Assembly (NCBI GenBank): GCA_022837245.1
Contig: JALHHX010000018.1
Coordinates: forward strand, 1-22,599
Length of the DNA: 22,599 bases
Origin: Lentisphaerota bacterium
GTDB taxonomy: Bacteria; Verrucomicrobiota; Kiritimatiellia; RFP12; UBA3636
Direction of reading: 5' to 3'
Position 1 is the stretch's first letter; each line of letters starts with the position of its first letter. Made by a program: the position numbers and the translations under genes. Shown in pieces: positions 1-7,148 of this stretch. The notes under the pieces are model-generated. The model worked only from the letters and a program-made list of their open reading frames with translations. It made no database searches and was not told the origin of the DNA.

Positions 1-55
1 GCCTGCCTCTCCGTGCCATAATGGGCGCACTTCACACGAAGGGGTCTGCACGGCT

Positions 56-71
56 CCCGCCGGGCGGCGGG
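56..71. repeat. GC-only hairpin touching the permease start
   Basis: CCCGCC and GGCGGG form a perfect six-pair stem around GGGC. It ends one base before the GTG at 73 that opens the permease frame, exactly where a ribosome binding site should be. It resembles the GC hairpins of the 5.5-5.65 kb intergenic mosaic. It may be an extragenic repeat inserted at the 5' end of the gene, or a structure that limits translation. Confidence 0.6.
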
Positions 72-72
72 C

Positions 73-810
73 GTGTTGCGCTGGCTATTGGCTAACGAGA
101 TCTCGATTTTATTTTCCTATTTTCAAAAACTGGAGCTGGAAAAGGAGATCGCGGTCAGCGCAATAAGAGCTGTTGTGCAATTGGTCGCAATAGGGTATTT
201 GCTCAGCTACATCTTCGAACTCGAAAGCCCCGTTTTCACAACTCTGCTTCTATTGGCCATGACCATCAATGCATCGTACAATGCCGCGAAAAGAGGCAAG
301 GGGATAAAAAACGGGTTTAAGATTTCGTTTGTGTCGATTTCGGCTGGCGCCCTGATAACGCTGTCGATTTTGGTTCTATCTGGTGCTGTTAAATACGAGC
401 CTTATCAGATTATCCCCATCAGCGGCATGATTGTCAGCAATTCAATGATAGCGATAGGACTCTGCCACAAGCAGTTGATGGCGAATTTCCGGGATAAAAG
501 AGAGGACGTTGAAACAAAACTCTCGCTCGGGGCCGACATCCTGCCATCTTCCATCGAAATCATCAGGGACGCCGTGAGAACAGGCATGATGCCAACCATC
601 GATTCGGCGAAGACTGTGGGCATTGTGGCCCTGCCCGGCATGATGACAGGCCTTATACTCGCCGGGACGCCCCCGGTCGAGGCGGTAAAATATCAGATCA
701 TGGTTACGTTCATGATGCTTTCGACCACTTCAATAGCCTCTTTCATATCATGCTATTTGGCTTACAGAGGGTTCTTTAATGAGAGGAAGCAGCTGGTTTA
801 TCCCGCCTGA
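73..810 (+). CDS. fetB: FetB/UPF0014-type ABC transporter permease, 5' end uncertain
   Basis: Integral membrane protein of the UPF0014 family, the permease that in E. coli (FetAB) exports iron and protects against oxidative stress. Family signatures seen: KLELEKEI before TM2, RAVVQL at 28-33, NASYNAAKR after TM3, IPISGMIVSNSMIAIGLC, KLSLGA, RDAVRTGMMPTIDSAKTVGIVALPGMMTGLILAG, and KYQIMVTFMMLSTTSIAS in the last membrane segment. About six or seven hydrophobic segments are visible. From memory of the E. coli protein, the N-terminus is about ten residues short. No Shine-Dalgarno precedes the GTG at 73, a GC hairpin abuts it, and an in-frame TAA lies at 19-21. The first membrane segment is therefore shortened or replaced. 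No FetA ATPase gene is present in the window; it could lie upstream. Family assignment is firm; iron as substrate is inferred from E. coli. Confidence 0.85.
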   Translation: MLRWLLANEISILFSYFQKLELEKEIAVSAIRAVVQLVAIGYLLSYIFELESPVFTTLLLLAMTINASYNAAKRGKGIKNGFKISFVSISAGALITLSILVLSGAVKYEPYQIIPISGMIVSNSMIAIGLCHKQLMANFRDKREDVETKLSLGADILPSSIEIIRDAVRTGMMPTIDSAKTVGIVALPGMMTGLILAGTPPVEAVKYQIMVTFMMLSTTSIASFISCYLAYRGFFNERKQLVYPA

Positions 811-1010
811 ATTGACCGCGGGAGCTTGATGAATGCCCTGCCGGGGAGGTTGTTCTCGAAAGAATCGGCGAAATCGCTTGTTGTGACCATATAGACCTTG
901 GACTTTCCCCATTTTTCCAGGATATTGCGGTAAATAGCCCAGGTGGCATAAGTGGGAACGCTGAACTCCAGCTCGATGTAGCAAAGATCCTCAAATATTT
1001 TGCATGGCAA
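798..1010 (-). CDS. Small unrecognised protein or 3' remnant of a gene
   Basis: A 70-residue frame, convergent with the permease and overlapping its end by 13 bases. I do not recognise it. Codon choice is coding-like, and the product has amphipathic, ordered-looking segments (YIELEFSV, YRNILEKWG, SKVYMVTTSDF, GRAFIKLP). The frame opens at TTG 1010. Upstream it continues in frame through CTC, AAA, AAG, GCG, CTC, CGT to a TAA at 1037-1035. A perfect AGGAGG lies at 1034-1029, but the TTG is 18 bases away and no ATG/GTG/TTG sits at proper spacing. It may be a genuine small gene with a poor start, or the tail of a gene that lost its front. The antisense frame of 776-1282 that covers it looks non-coding. 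Confidence 0.35.
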   Translation of the reverse strand: MPCKIFEDLCYIELEFSVPTYATWAIYRNILEKWGKSKVYMVTTSDFADSFENNLPGRAFIKLPRSIQAG

Positions 1011-1042
1011 GAGTTTCTTCGCGAGACGCCTCCTTTATTGTC

Positions 1043-1058
1043 CAAAAAATGTTTTTTG
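1043..1058. repeat. A6/T6 palindrome upstream of the beta-helix gene
   Basis: CAAAAAATGTTTTTTG is an inverted repeat with a two-base centre. It lies about 115 bases before the start of the beta-helix gene and just upstream of the orphan minus-strand frame. A second short inverted repeat, GTTAAA/TTTAAC, lies at 1101-1118. They could be operators or structured leader elements. No convincing -35/-10 pair was found around them. Confidence 0.4.
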
Positions 1059-1172
1059 TTCAATCGCGATATTTTGTTGTTGCGCTCATGGTCAGGATAT
1101 GTTAAAAAAAGCTTTAACAGTTGGGCATCGCCTTTGCCTGAAAACTGCCAAAACAAAATTCGGAGAATGGAC

Positions 1173-4100
1173 ATGAACGCAATAAAACGTTTCCTGGGGC
1201 TCATTCTAGCCAGCATGGCCGGCATGGTCTCTGCCTCTACGATATACGTCGATGCCGCGGCTACAGGCGCTGGCGACGGCACTTCGTGGGCGGACGCCTA
1301 CACCACCATACAAGCGGCGGTCAATGATCCGGCGTTCCCCAAAGGCACGATCGAAGTTGCCGGAGGCGTATATACAGAGGCAGTCACTCTAGGTGCCGCC
1401 CAATCCGGCATGCCCGCCACGCCCAGCCGCATAGTCGCCAAAGCCGGCGAGACGCCGGTTCTCGACGGCGGCGGCACGCTCCTCAACGGCATCGACATCA
1501 ATGGTGCTTCCTACGTTGAAATCGATGGGCTGACTGTCCGGCGCTTCGCCAACCACGGTGTGAGGTTGACAAGCACTTATTATGCGGATGTTCTGAATGC
1601 CGCTATTTGCAGCAACATATGGGATGGCGTTTTCACGACGAACTCGGCTGATTCCGTGATATCGAATTGCGATGTTTTCGGTAACACCCGCACGGGTCTT
1701 TGGCTTGTCCAATCGCCTGGAATAGTTGTGGAGGGAAGCCGCGTTTCCCACAATGCAAGCCATGGTTTGAGAGTCGGCGATGCTGACGGAAGCAAACGAG
1801 GCTGTGATGGTTCCATCTTTCGCAACAACATCGTGGCAGATAACCTTGGCCACGCATTTTACTTCAATCATCGGGGAACAACAAGGCCTTTAATCGAACA
1901 CTGCACAATCTATCGGCATACCGGTGTGGCGGTCACGGCGTATCACGATGATGTGGTCACAGTGACTAACTGCATCGTAGCCGATATTCAGTCTGGTGGA
2001 ACATTCAATGCCCAGGGAACCACCATAAACGTTTCCAAAACGTTGATATTCGCCACTGCTTCCAACTTTGGCGGCAATGCGAAGGACTTGGGGAACAACG
2101 TCTATGGAGATCCTTCATTCGTTGATGCTCCCAACGGGGATTTCCGTCTCTTCGCAGATTCCGCCGCTTTGGACTTGGCCGCGGACGGAACCGACTTGGG
2201 CGCGTACCCCAATGCCGCCGCCGTGGCGGTTCCGGTGCCGACGACCTACTACGTGCGCGCTGACGGCAGCGACTCAAACGACGGCCTGGGCGATGCCCCG
2301 GGCGGAGCCTTCGCGACGATCCAGAAGGCCGCTTCTGTGATTGGACAAGGCGACATCGTTCTAGTGGGTGCCGGTGCCTATGTGGGGCAGGTAAATGTTA
2401 CAAAAGGCGGTTCCGTCACAGTGCCGACAACTTTCCGCGCCACGGGCGCTGTATCGCTTGATGGAGGAGTCAACGGGTTCCTGCTCAAGAACGTCCACCA
2501 CGTCGAAATCTCGGGGTTCGAGGTTTTCGGAAGTTCAGACCATGGTTTCATGCTGGATCATGTGAGTGGCAGCTTCATTACGAACTGCATCGGGCGCAAC
2601 AACTCGAAAGACGGCATATACTTCCTCCGGTCTCCGGCGAACCGTGTAGTTGATTCGTCATTCCACTACAACATGGACGACGGCATCCAGTGCAGCGGCG
2701 GCGCCGACAACACATTCTTCCGCGTCGAATCGCATCACAACAAGGCCAATGGCATACGAGGTCAGGACACCACAAGCTACGGTTTGAACCGCGCTTACGA
2801 CTGGATAATACAGGAATGCGCCATATACAACAACGCGTCGGGCATCCAGTGCCACAGCGACTACGGCAATACTGCGCAGTGCTCGAACTGGAACATAACC
2901 AACTCCGTTATTTATGGTCATAGTGCCTCGGGTATTTCTATCAATCACCGCAACGACATGAGGGTTTTCAACAGCATAGTAGCAAACAACCTCGGAACTG
3001 GCTTGAATCAAGCCGGCACCGGCAAATACGTAGTGGATTACTCTGACGTTTACGGCAACGGCGTCAACTACGCCTCGTACATTATCCCAGGAACACACTG
3101 TATTTCTCTCGACCCCGCCTTTTCCAACCCAGGTGAAGGCGATTTCCATCTCTGGGAGGGGTCTCCTTGCATAGGCACTGGCACGGGTGGCGTGGACATG
3201 GGAATCTACCCATATGGGCCGATTGAAATGCTTCCGGAGCCGGAGACATTCTATGTCCGCATGGACGGCAATGACGCGAACGTCGGCACGGGCAACACGC
3301 CATCCGAGGCGTTCCGGACCGTATCGCACGCGGCGGACTCGCTCATGCCCGGCGGCACGATTATTGTGACAGAGGGCATCTACACCGGCAATGTGACGGT
3401 TGCTGTCAGCGGCAACCTTGGGGCGCCGGTCACGATCCGCACCGAGGGCGACGTGACCTTGACAAGCACGAACGGCCCCGCGCTTACTTTGCAGGGAGTT
3501 TCGTTCGTCAGGCTTCTGGATTTTAATGTGGCGGGAACCACTGATACGGGCATCGTCTTTGACGGAGCGGGAAGCTGTTTTGTCAGCAACGTGAACAGCA
3601 CCGCCAACAGTGGAAACGGCCTTACGATTATGAATGGCGGTCTACACGAAATCGTGGACAGCTCGTTCAGCGGAAACGCAAATAACGGAGTTTACTTGCT
3701 GACAGCTCCTGATTTGCTGTTCCTGCGCTGCCGCTTCCAGAACAACGGCTTCGATAACAACGTCGGCTGCGGTATACGAAACGGTGTAAATGACGCAGGA
3801 ACGAGCTTGCGCGTCGAATTACGCGAATGCCTGATTTCTTCGAATTTCAACGGTGTTTATATTAATTCTCGCGACGTCAAACAGTGGCTTTTTAACAACT
3901 CTGTGATCTATGCGAACAAAGCCAATGGTATTCTGCTGAACCACTGGGGGAACATCACAAACATCAATACAATAATCGCCTGTAACGGTTCGTACGGCAT
4001 CGCAGGAACGGAGACAACGTCAGGGTTCAACTACAACTGCAACTTCATCGCAAACGGCTATAACTTCGCCGGCTTTGTCACAAATGCGCTGGAGAACTGC

Positions 4101-5312
4101 ATAAGCGAGAATCCATCATTTGTCGACGCGCGAAAGGGCGACTTCCGCCTCTACGAAGATTCTCCGTCCGCCGGGACAGGCAAGGGCGGGGTTGATATGG
4201 GCGTGTATCCGACGGGAGTGCGCGTGGCAACACCGACACCCACAACGTACTACGTGCGTGTCGACGGCAGCGATGCAAACGACGGCCTTTCCGGCACGAC
4301 AGCGGGTGCGTTCGCTACGATCACCAACGCGTTGCTTGTCGCGGAACCCGGCGATGTAATCGAAATCGCCGCCGGAACGTACGAAGAAAGCGTCGTTGTT
4401 ACTAAATCCGGTTCATCTACGCGACCCACGACGCTGCGAGGCGCCCCGGGCGCAGTCATAGACGCGTCGCTCACGGAAAACGCCTTGAGAATAGCCGATT
4501 CCGGAAACGTCACGCTTGAAGGACTCGCCTTTACTGGAGCCTACAGCCACAACATACGCCTCGACCGCACTGAGTTCTGCGAGATTGCCGGTTGTGAAAG
4601 CTACGGCGCATGGTCCGACGGACTCTATTTGAACTTCGCCACCGCCACCAGCGTGAGCGGATCGTCGTTCCACAACAACTACGGCGATGGCGTTCAAGTT
4701 TTCTGCGGATCTAACTCCGAAATCATAAACTCCAAGATGGCGAACAACAATGGATCCGGGCTGCGCGGCGAGAGCGCGGACTTTTATTATGGGAGACTCT
4801 TGCTGATCCGCCAGTGTATGGTTTATGGAAACGGTGTGGGCGGTGTGAACCAAGCCTCGCACTGGGTGCACTCCCCTTGGACGATGGAAAACTCCGTCGT
4901 ATACGGCAACACGGGCAACGCGTTCTACACCCGCAGCACGGTGAACATGACCCTCCGCAACAGCATTGTAATGAACAACACTGCGGCCGGATTTGCGGCT
5001 GAAGGCGATCCCGTAGGGCGCTATACATTGGATCACAACGACATCATTGGTAACAACCCGGACTACACCGGCACGCTTGTCGCCGATGCCGGCACGATCT
5101 CTGCCGATCCCCTCTTCAAGAGCGCGGCTGCTGGCAACTTCCGCTTGATGGGCAATTCACCGTGCGTTGATGCGGGGACTAACCAACTCTGGATGGCGAA
5201 GGGCGAACCCACGGCGTTCGATCTGGACGGCAACCCGCGCATCGGCAGCTTCATAGTCGATATAGGCGCCTACGAGGTATATTGCCATCCGACGCTCATG
5301 ATCCTGCGGTAA
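1173..5312 (+). CDS. Secreted four-module right-handed parallel beta-helix protein
   Basis: A 1379-residue exported protein. I chose the ATG at 1173 because GGAGA (1162-1166) lies six bases upstream and because it gives a clean signal peptide: K5R6, a hydrophobic core at 7-19, and probable cleavage after VSA (residue 21). The frame extends to 1038 but that part looks untranslated. Four modules follow: about 22-356, 357-690, 691-1023 and 1024-1379. Modules 2-4 open with (T/E)T(Y/F)YVR.DG.D.N.G, then AF.T(I/V), then a GD.I.V..G.Y element. All four continue with Asn-rich beta-helix coils (N.S..G.. and similar) and end in a DP.F....G.FRL...SP..G tail that closes with D.G.YP or DIGAYE. These tails resemble the choice-of-anchor-Q type seen in Bacteroidota and PVC proteins. 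Such folds are common in polysaccharide lyases and adhesins; no catalytic residues could be assigned. No PEP-CTERM, T9SS or LPXTG-like signal is visible at the C-terminus. Confidence 0.9.
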   Translation: MNAIKRFLGLILASMAGMVSASTIYVDAAATGAGDGTSWADAYTTIQAAVNDPAFPKGTIEVAGGVYTEAVTLGAAQSGMPATPSRIVAKAGETPVLDGGGTLLNGIDINGASYVEIDGLTVRRFANHGVRLTSTYYADVLNAAICSNIWDGVFTTNSADSVISNCDVFGNTRTGLWLVQSPGIVVEGSRVSHNASHGLRVGDADGSKRGCDGSIFRNNIVADNLGHAFYFNHRGTTRPLIEHCTIYRHTGVAVTAYHDDVVTVTNCIVADIQSGGTFNAQGTTINVSKTLIFATASNFGGNAKDLGNNVYGDPSFVDAPNGDFRLFADSAALDLAADGTDLGAYPNAAAVAVPVPTTYYVRADGSDSNDGLGDAPGGAFATIQKAASVIGQGDIVLVGAGAYVGQVNVTKGGSVTVPTTFRATGAVSLDGGVNGFLLKNVHHVEISGFEVFGSSDHGFMLDHVSGSFITNCIGRNNSKDGIYFLRSPANRVVDSSFHYNMDDGIQCSGGADNTFFRVESHHNKANGIRGQDTTSYGLNRAYDWIIQECAIYNNASGIQCHSDYGNTAQCSNWNITNSVIYGHSASGISINHRNDMRVFNSIVANNLGTGLNQAGTGKYVVDYSDVYGNGVNYASYIIPGTHCISLDPAFSNPGEGDFHLWEGSPCIGTGTGGVDMGIYPYGPIEMLPEPETFYVRMDGNDANVGTGNTPSEAFRTVSHAADSLMPGGTIIVTEGIYTGNVTVAVSGNLGAPVTIRTEGDVTLTSTNGPALTLQGVSFVRLLDFNVAGTTDTGIVFDGAGSCFVSNVNSTANSGNGLTIMNGGLHEIVDSSFSGNANNGVYLLTAPDLLFLRCRFQNNGFDNNVGCGIRNGVNDAGTSLRVELRECLISSNFNGVYINSRDVKQWLFNNSVIYANKANGILLNHWGNITNINTIIACNGSYGIAGTETTSGFNYNCNFIANGYNFAGFVTNALENCISENPSFVDARKGDFRLYEDSPSAGTGKGGVDMGVYPTGVRVATPTPTTYYVRVDGSDANDGLSGTTAGAFATITNALLVAEPGDVIEIAAGTYEESVVVTKSGSSTRPTTLRGAPGAVIDASLTENALRIADSGNVTLEGLAFTGAYSHNIRLDRTEFCEIAGCESYGAWSDGLYLNFATATSVSGSSFHNNYGDGVQVFCGSNSEIINSKMANNNGSGLRGESADFYYGRLLLIRQCMVYGNGVGGVNQASHWVHSPWTMENSVVYGNTGNAFYTRSTVNMTLRNSIVMNNTAAGFAAEGDPVGRYTLDHNDIIGNNPDYTGTLVADAGTISADPLFKSAAAGNFRLMGNSPCVDAGTNQLWMAKGEPTAFDLDGNPRIGSFIVDIGAYEVYCHPTLMILR

Positions 5313-5326
5313 CGGAAGAAGAACGC

Positions 5327-5371
5327 ATGAAAGCAGCCAAAAACATCTTGTTCGGAACATTCCATTTTTGA
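5327..5371 (+). other. Very short frame, possible truncated gene start
   Basis: ATG at 5327 follows GGAAGAAG (5314-5321) at good spacing, 15 bases after the beta-helix stop. It reads 14 residues (MKAAKNILFGTFHF) before TGA. A Lys-rich start followed by hydrophobic residues looks like the beginning of a signal peptide. A plausible reading is a second gene of this operon broken where the repeat mosaic begins. It could also be chance. Confidence 0.3.
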
Positions 5372-5395
5372 GGTAGAGGCCCTATAAGAAGGTGT

Positions 5396-5409
5396 TAGGT
5401 TCTAGGTAG
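5396..5409 (+). repeat. Two TAGGTNN heptads
   Basis: TAGGTTC and TAGGTAG stand in tandem at 5396-5409. They match the degenerate heptad consensus of the longer arrays at 7093-7120 and 7149-7177. Confidence 0.55.
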
Positions 5410-5513
5410 TATGCTTAGCTGCCGTAGTGTGTGCCTGCGCCATACTCGCGCAAGGCGCTCACCCGCATAGGCTACAGCTCCGTGCCATCTGCCCCGCCCC
5501 GTTTTAACCACTC

Positions 5514-5539
5514 CCTGCGGGCAGGCTCTTGCCCGCAGG
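5514..5539. repeat. Strong hairpin, 10-base-pair stem
   Basis: CCTGCGGGCA pairs perfectly with TGCCCGCAGG across a six-base loop. No T-run follows on either strand at the right place, so it does not look like an intrinsic terminator. It fits a REP-like palindromic unit. Confidence 0.7.
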
Positions 5540-5552
5540 CTTCCAAAAAACC

Positions 5553-5622
5553 ACATAGCAAGGGCTTTGCGTCGTCGCGCAATCGCGTGATACCCCCACG
5601 TAGCAAAAGCTTCGCGTCGTCG
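5553..5622 (+). repeat. Imperfect 25-base direct repeat, two copies
   Basis: The copies are at 5553-5577 and 5598-5622. They match at 21 of 25 positions, share the core TAGCAA..GCTT and end in GCGTCGTCG. They lie 45 bases apart, start to start. The short spacing and the mismatches argue against a CRISPR array. Confidence 0.6.
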
Positions 5623-5628
5623 GTGGAG

Positions 5629-5648
5629 GGCGGCAGGCCTCTGCCGCC
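5629..5648. repeat. Hairpin, 8-base-pair stem
   Basis: GGCGGCAG and CTGCCGCC form a perfect stem around GCCT, immediately before the hexanucleotide array. It is similar in composition to the hairpins at 56-71 and 5514-5539. Confidence 0.65.
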
Positions 5649-5653
5649 GCATG

Positions 5654-5687
5654 GGATTAGGATTAAGATTAAGATTAAGATTAGGAT
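5654..5687 (+). repeat. Hexanucleotide tandem array (G/A)GATTA
   Basis: Units read GGATTA, GGATTA, AGATTA, AGATTA, AGATTA, then partial GGAT. Copy number of such arrays often varies between strains by slippage. No gene overlaps it. Confidence 0.8.
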
Positions 5688-5700
5688 GGGGCGTGATTTT

Positions 5701-5779
5701 TAACTCCGATGTTCTCCGATGCGCTCACTAACGTTCGCGGGAAGGAACGGCCATTGCTCTGGGCGGAGCGTCGGAGTTA
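5701..5779. repeat. Inverted repeat of 9 bases framing 79 bases
   Basis: TAACTCCGA at 5701-5709 is the exact reverse complement of TCGGAGTTA at 5771-5779. Partial pairing continues inward (CTCCG against CGGAG), and a nested CGTTC/GAACG hairpin lies at 5732-5749. It could be a small palindromic repeat element or a structured RNA between the array and the GH172 promoter. No target-site duplication is evident. Confidence 0.5.
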
Positions 5780-5796
5780 CCCTCCGGCGTTTGACC

Positions 5797-5825
5797 TTGA
5801 GGCGCAATCCGGGATGTGGTATAAA
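5797..5825 (+). promoter_or_regulatory. Probable sigma70-type promoter for the GH172 gene
   Basis: TTGAGG at 5797-5802 and TATAAA at 5820-5825 are separated by 17 bases, an ideal spacing. The start of transcription is expected near 5832, giving a leader of about 65 bases. A hairpin, GCGGTG/CACCGC with a three-base loop (5842-5856), lies in that leader. Confidence 0.5.
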
Positions 5826-5896
5826 CTGCGGTATTAGTTTGGCGGTGGATCACCGCGGCAAAACAATAATCGCAACTGAATTACGGAGACATGAAA

Positions 5897-7078
5897 ATGA
5901 GCTTGAATGAGATCACACGTATACGCGACCGCCGCACTGGGAGGGCATCCTCTTGGAACACCGAGGGGCGCAATGGCGACTCGTGGCAGATAAAGCCCGG
6001 CGAGACGCGTGTCCTGGCGGACATCAAGGGCCCCGGCCAGATCACGCACATCTGGATGACCCAGGGCAACCACTATCGCGAATGTCTACTTAAGATAACC
6101 TGGGACAATGCGAAGTTTCCAAGCATTCTGTGTCCGATAGGCGATTTCTTCGGCCTCGGCAATGGTATAGTTACTTCTTACCAATCCGAGTTTTTTACCG
6201 CTTCGACACGCTTCCCGTACCAGTTCAACAAGGGATGTGCGCTCAACTGCTACCTGCCGATGCCATTTAATGAGCGTGCCTTGGTGGAGTTGGTAAACGA
6301 GAGCGACGAGATCCACAACCAATACTTTTACATCGACTACGAGACCATGACCGACATGCCCGCCGACACCGGCCTGCTGCACGCAGAGTTCCGCCGCACG
6401 AATCCCTTCGGCGGATGGGGCCCCGAGATCGCGTCCAACCGCGCAGGCTCGCACCTGGCGAACATAGCCAACAAGGAACGCCTGGCTTGGGACAACAACT
6501 ACGTCATTATGGAAACAAAAGGACGCGGCCATTACATAGGGTGCAACCTTAGCGTAACGAACTTCCGCGGCGACTGGTGGGGTGAGGGAGACGACATGAT
6601 CTGGGTCGATGGCTACAAGTGGCCGCCAGATCTGCACGGCACCGGATCGGAGGACTACCTCAATCAGGCATGGGGGATGCAGGACAACGCGTTCCATCGC
6701 AACGGCAGCTCTGTCTTTGAGGGGCGGACGACGATTGTGCCCTCCATAACTCCATGGGATCAGGGCGGCTACCAGACCAGCTACGTGTTCCATATCGAAA
6801 ACCCGGTCCGCTTCCAAAAGGAAATCAAGGTAACCATAGAACACGGCCACGGCAACCACCTCGCCAACGAGATGTCGTCAGTCGGTTACTGGTATGCGGA
6901 AAAACCTGCGCCGGCCATAGAACCGCCGCCGGTGGCAAAACGCATGCCTGTGGCGCGCGACAACTTCGGGCATTGGCTATACGACGAAAAGAACCAGTGC
7001 CCGGGCAAGCCAGTCGAGCTCAACGACGAAATGAGGCAGATGAAAGCCGAGTGGGCCGAGAAATACGGGAAGAAGTGA
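5897..7078 (+). CDS. DUF2961 / GH172-family glycoside hydrolase
   Basis: A 393-residue cytoplasmic enzyme with no signal peptide. I prefer ATG 5897 over 5891: the GGAGA at 5885-5889 is seven bases from 5897 but only one base from 5891. The DUF2961 signatures are clear: RTGRASSWNTEGRNGDSW near the N-terminus, the jelly-roll stretch GPGQITHIWMT, NCYLPMPF, GDWWGEGDDMIWVDG, GTGSEDYLNQAWG, and a late SYVFHIENPVRFQKEIKVTIEHG. Characterised GH172 members act on alpha-D-fructofuranosides or alpha-D-arabinofuranosides. Glu252 in GTGSEDY is the likely catalytic Glu, and Glu275 (VFEG) is a candidate partner; these are inferred by analogy. The natural substrate here is unknown. The gene stands alone between two repeat arrays, with no transporter or regulator beside it. 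Confidence 0.92.
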   Translation: MSLNEITRIRDRRTGRASSWNTEGRNGDSWQIKPGETRVLADIKGPGQITHIWMTQGNHYRECLLKITWDNAKFPSILCPIGDFFGLGNGIVTSYQSEFFTASTRFPYQFNKGCALNCYLPMPFNERALVELVNESDEIHNQYFYIDYETMTDMPADTGLLHAEFRRTNPFGGWGPEIASNRAGSHLANIANKERLAWDNNYVIMETKGRGHYIGCNLSVTNFRGDWWGEGDDMIWVDGYKWPPDLHGTGSEDYLNQAWGMQDNAFHRNGSSVFEGRTTIVPSITPWDQGGYQTSYVFHIENPVRFQKEIKVTIEHGHGNHLANEMSSVGYWYAEKPAPAIEPPPVAKRMPVARDNFGHWLYDEKNQCPGKPVELNDEMRQMKAEWAEKYGKK

Positions 7079-7092
7079 AGGGTTTTATGTGA

Positions 7093-7120
7093 TAGGTACT
7101 AGGTTTTAGGTGCTAGTGTG
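7093..7120 (+). repeat. Heptad array TAGGTNN, plus orientation
   Basis: Four successive seven-base units: TAGGTAC, TAGGTTT, TAGGTGC, TAGTGTG. The array begins 14 bases after the GH172 stop codon. Together with the reverse array at 7149-7177 it makes an imperfect inverted repeat between two convergent genes, which could stop transcription from both sides. Confidence 0.7.
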
Positions 7121-7148
7121 CTCCGCGCCATGAAGAGGTTTCCCAATA

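Larger units (their letters stand above)
5313..5896. other. Intergenic mosaic of small repeats, no full gene
   Basis: This 584-base interval holds no convincing gene. In order: a 14-codon frame with a good ribosome site (5327-5371), TAGGTNN heptads (5396-5409), a GC-rich block with two strong hairpins and a 25-base direct repeat (5514-5648), a (G/A)GATTA hexamer array (5654-5687), a 9-base inverted repeat framing 79 bases (5701-5779), and a promoter with a hairpin leader for the GH172 gene (5797-5896). Short frames on both strands here have no coding character. Confidence 0.7.

Noticed and set aside
2658..5036. Long minus-strand frames inside the beta-helix gene (2658-3329 and 4413-5036)
   Set aside because: They mirror the repetitive Asn- and Gly-rich codons of the plus strand, have no ribosome site and give unordered, Val/Arg/His-rich products.
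5514..5539. Intrinsic terminator of the beta-helix gene
   Set aside because: The stem lies 200 bases downstream and no U-tract follows on either strand.
5553..5622. Possible CRISPR array
   Set aside because: Only two imperfect copies with a 20-base gap, and no cas genes in the window.
5654..5687. Telomere-like repeat marking a contig or replicon end
   Set aside because: The array is short, internal and flanked by ordinary sequence on both sides.
6086..6859. 257-residue minus-strand frame opposite the GH172 gene
   Set aside because: The plus strand has a clear DUF2961 protein across the whole stretch; the antisense product shows no family features.
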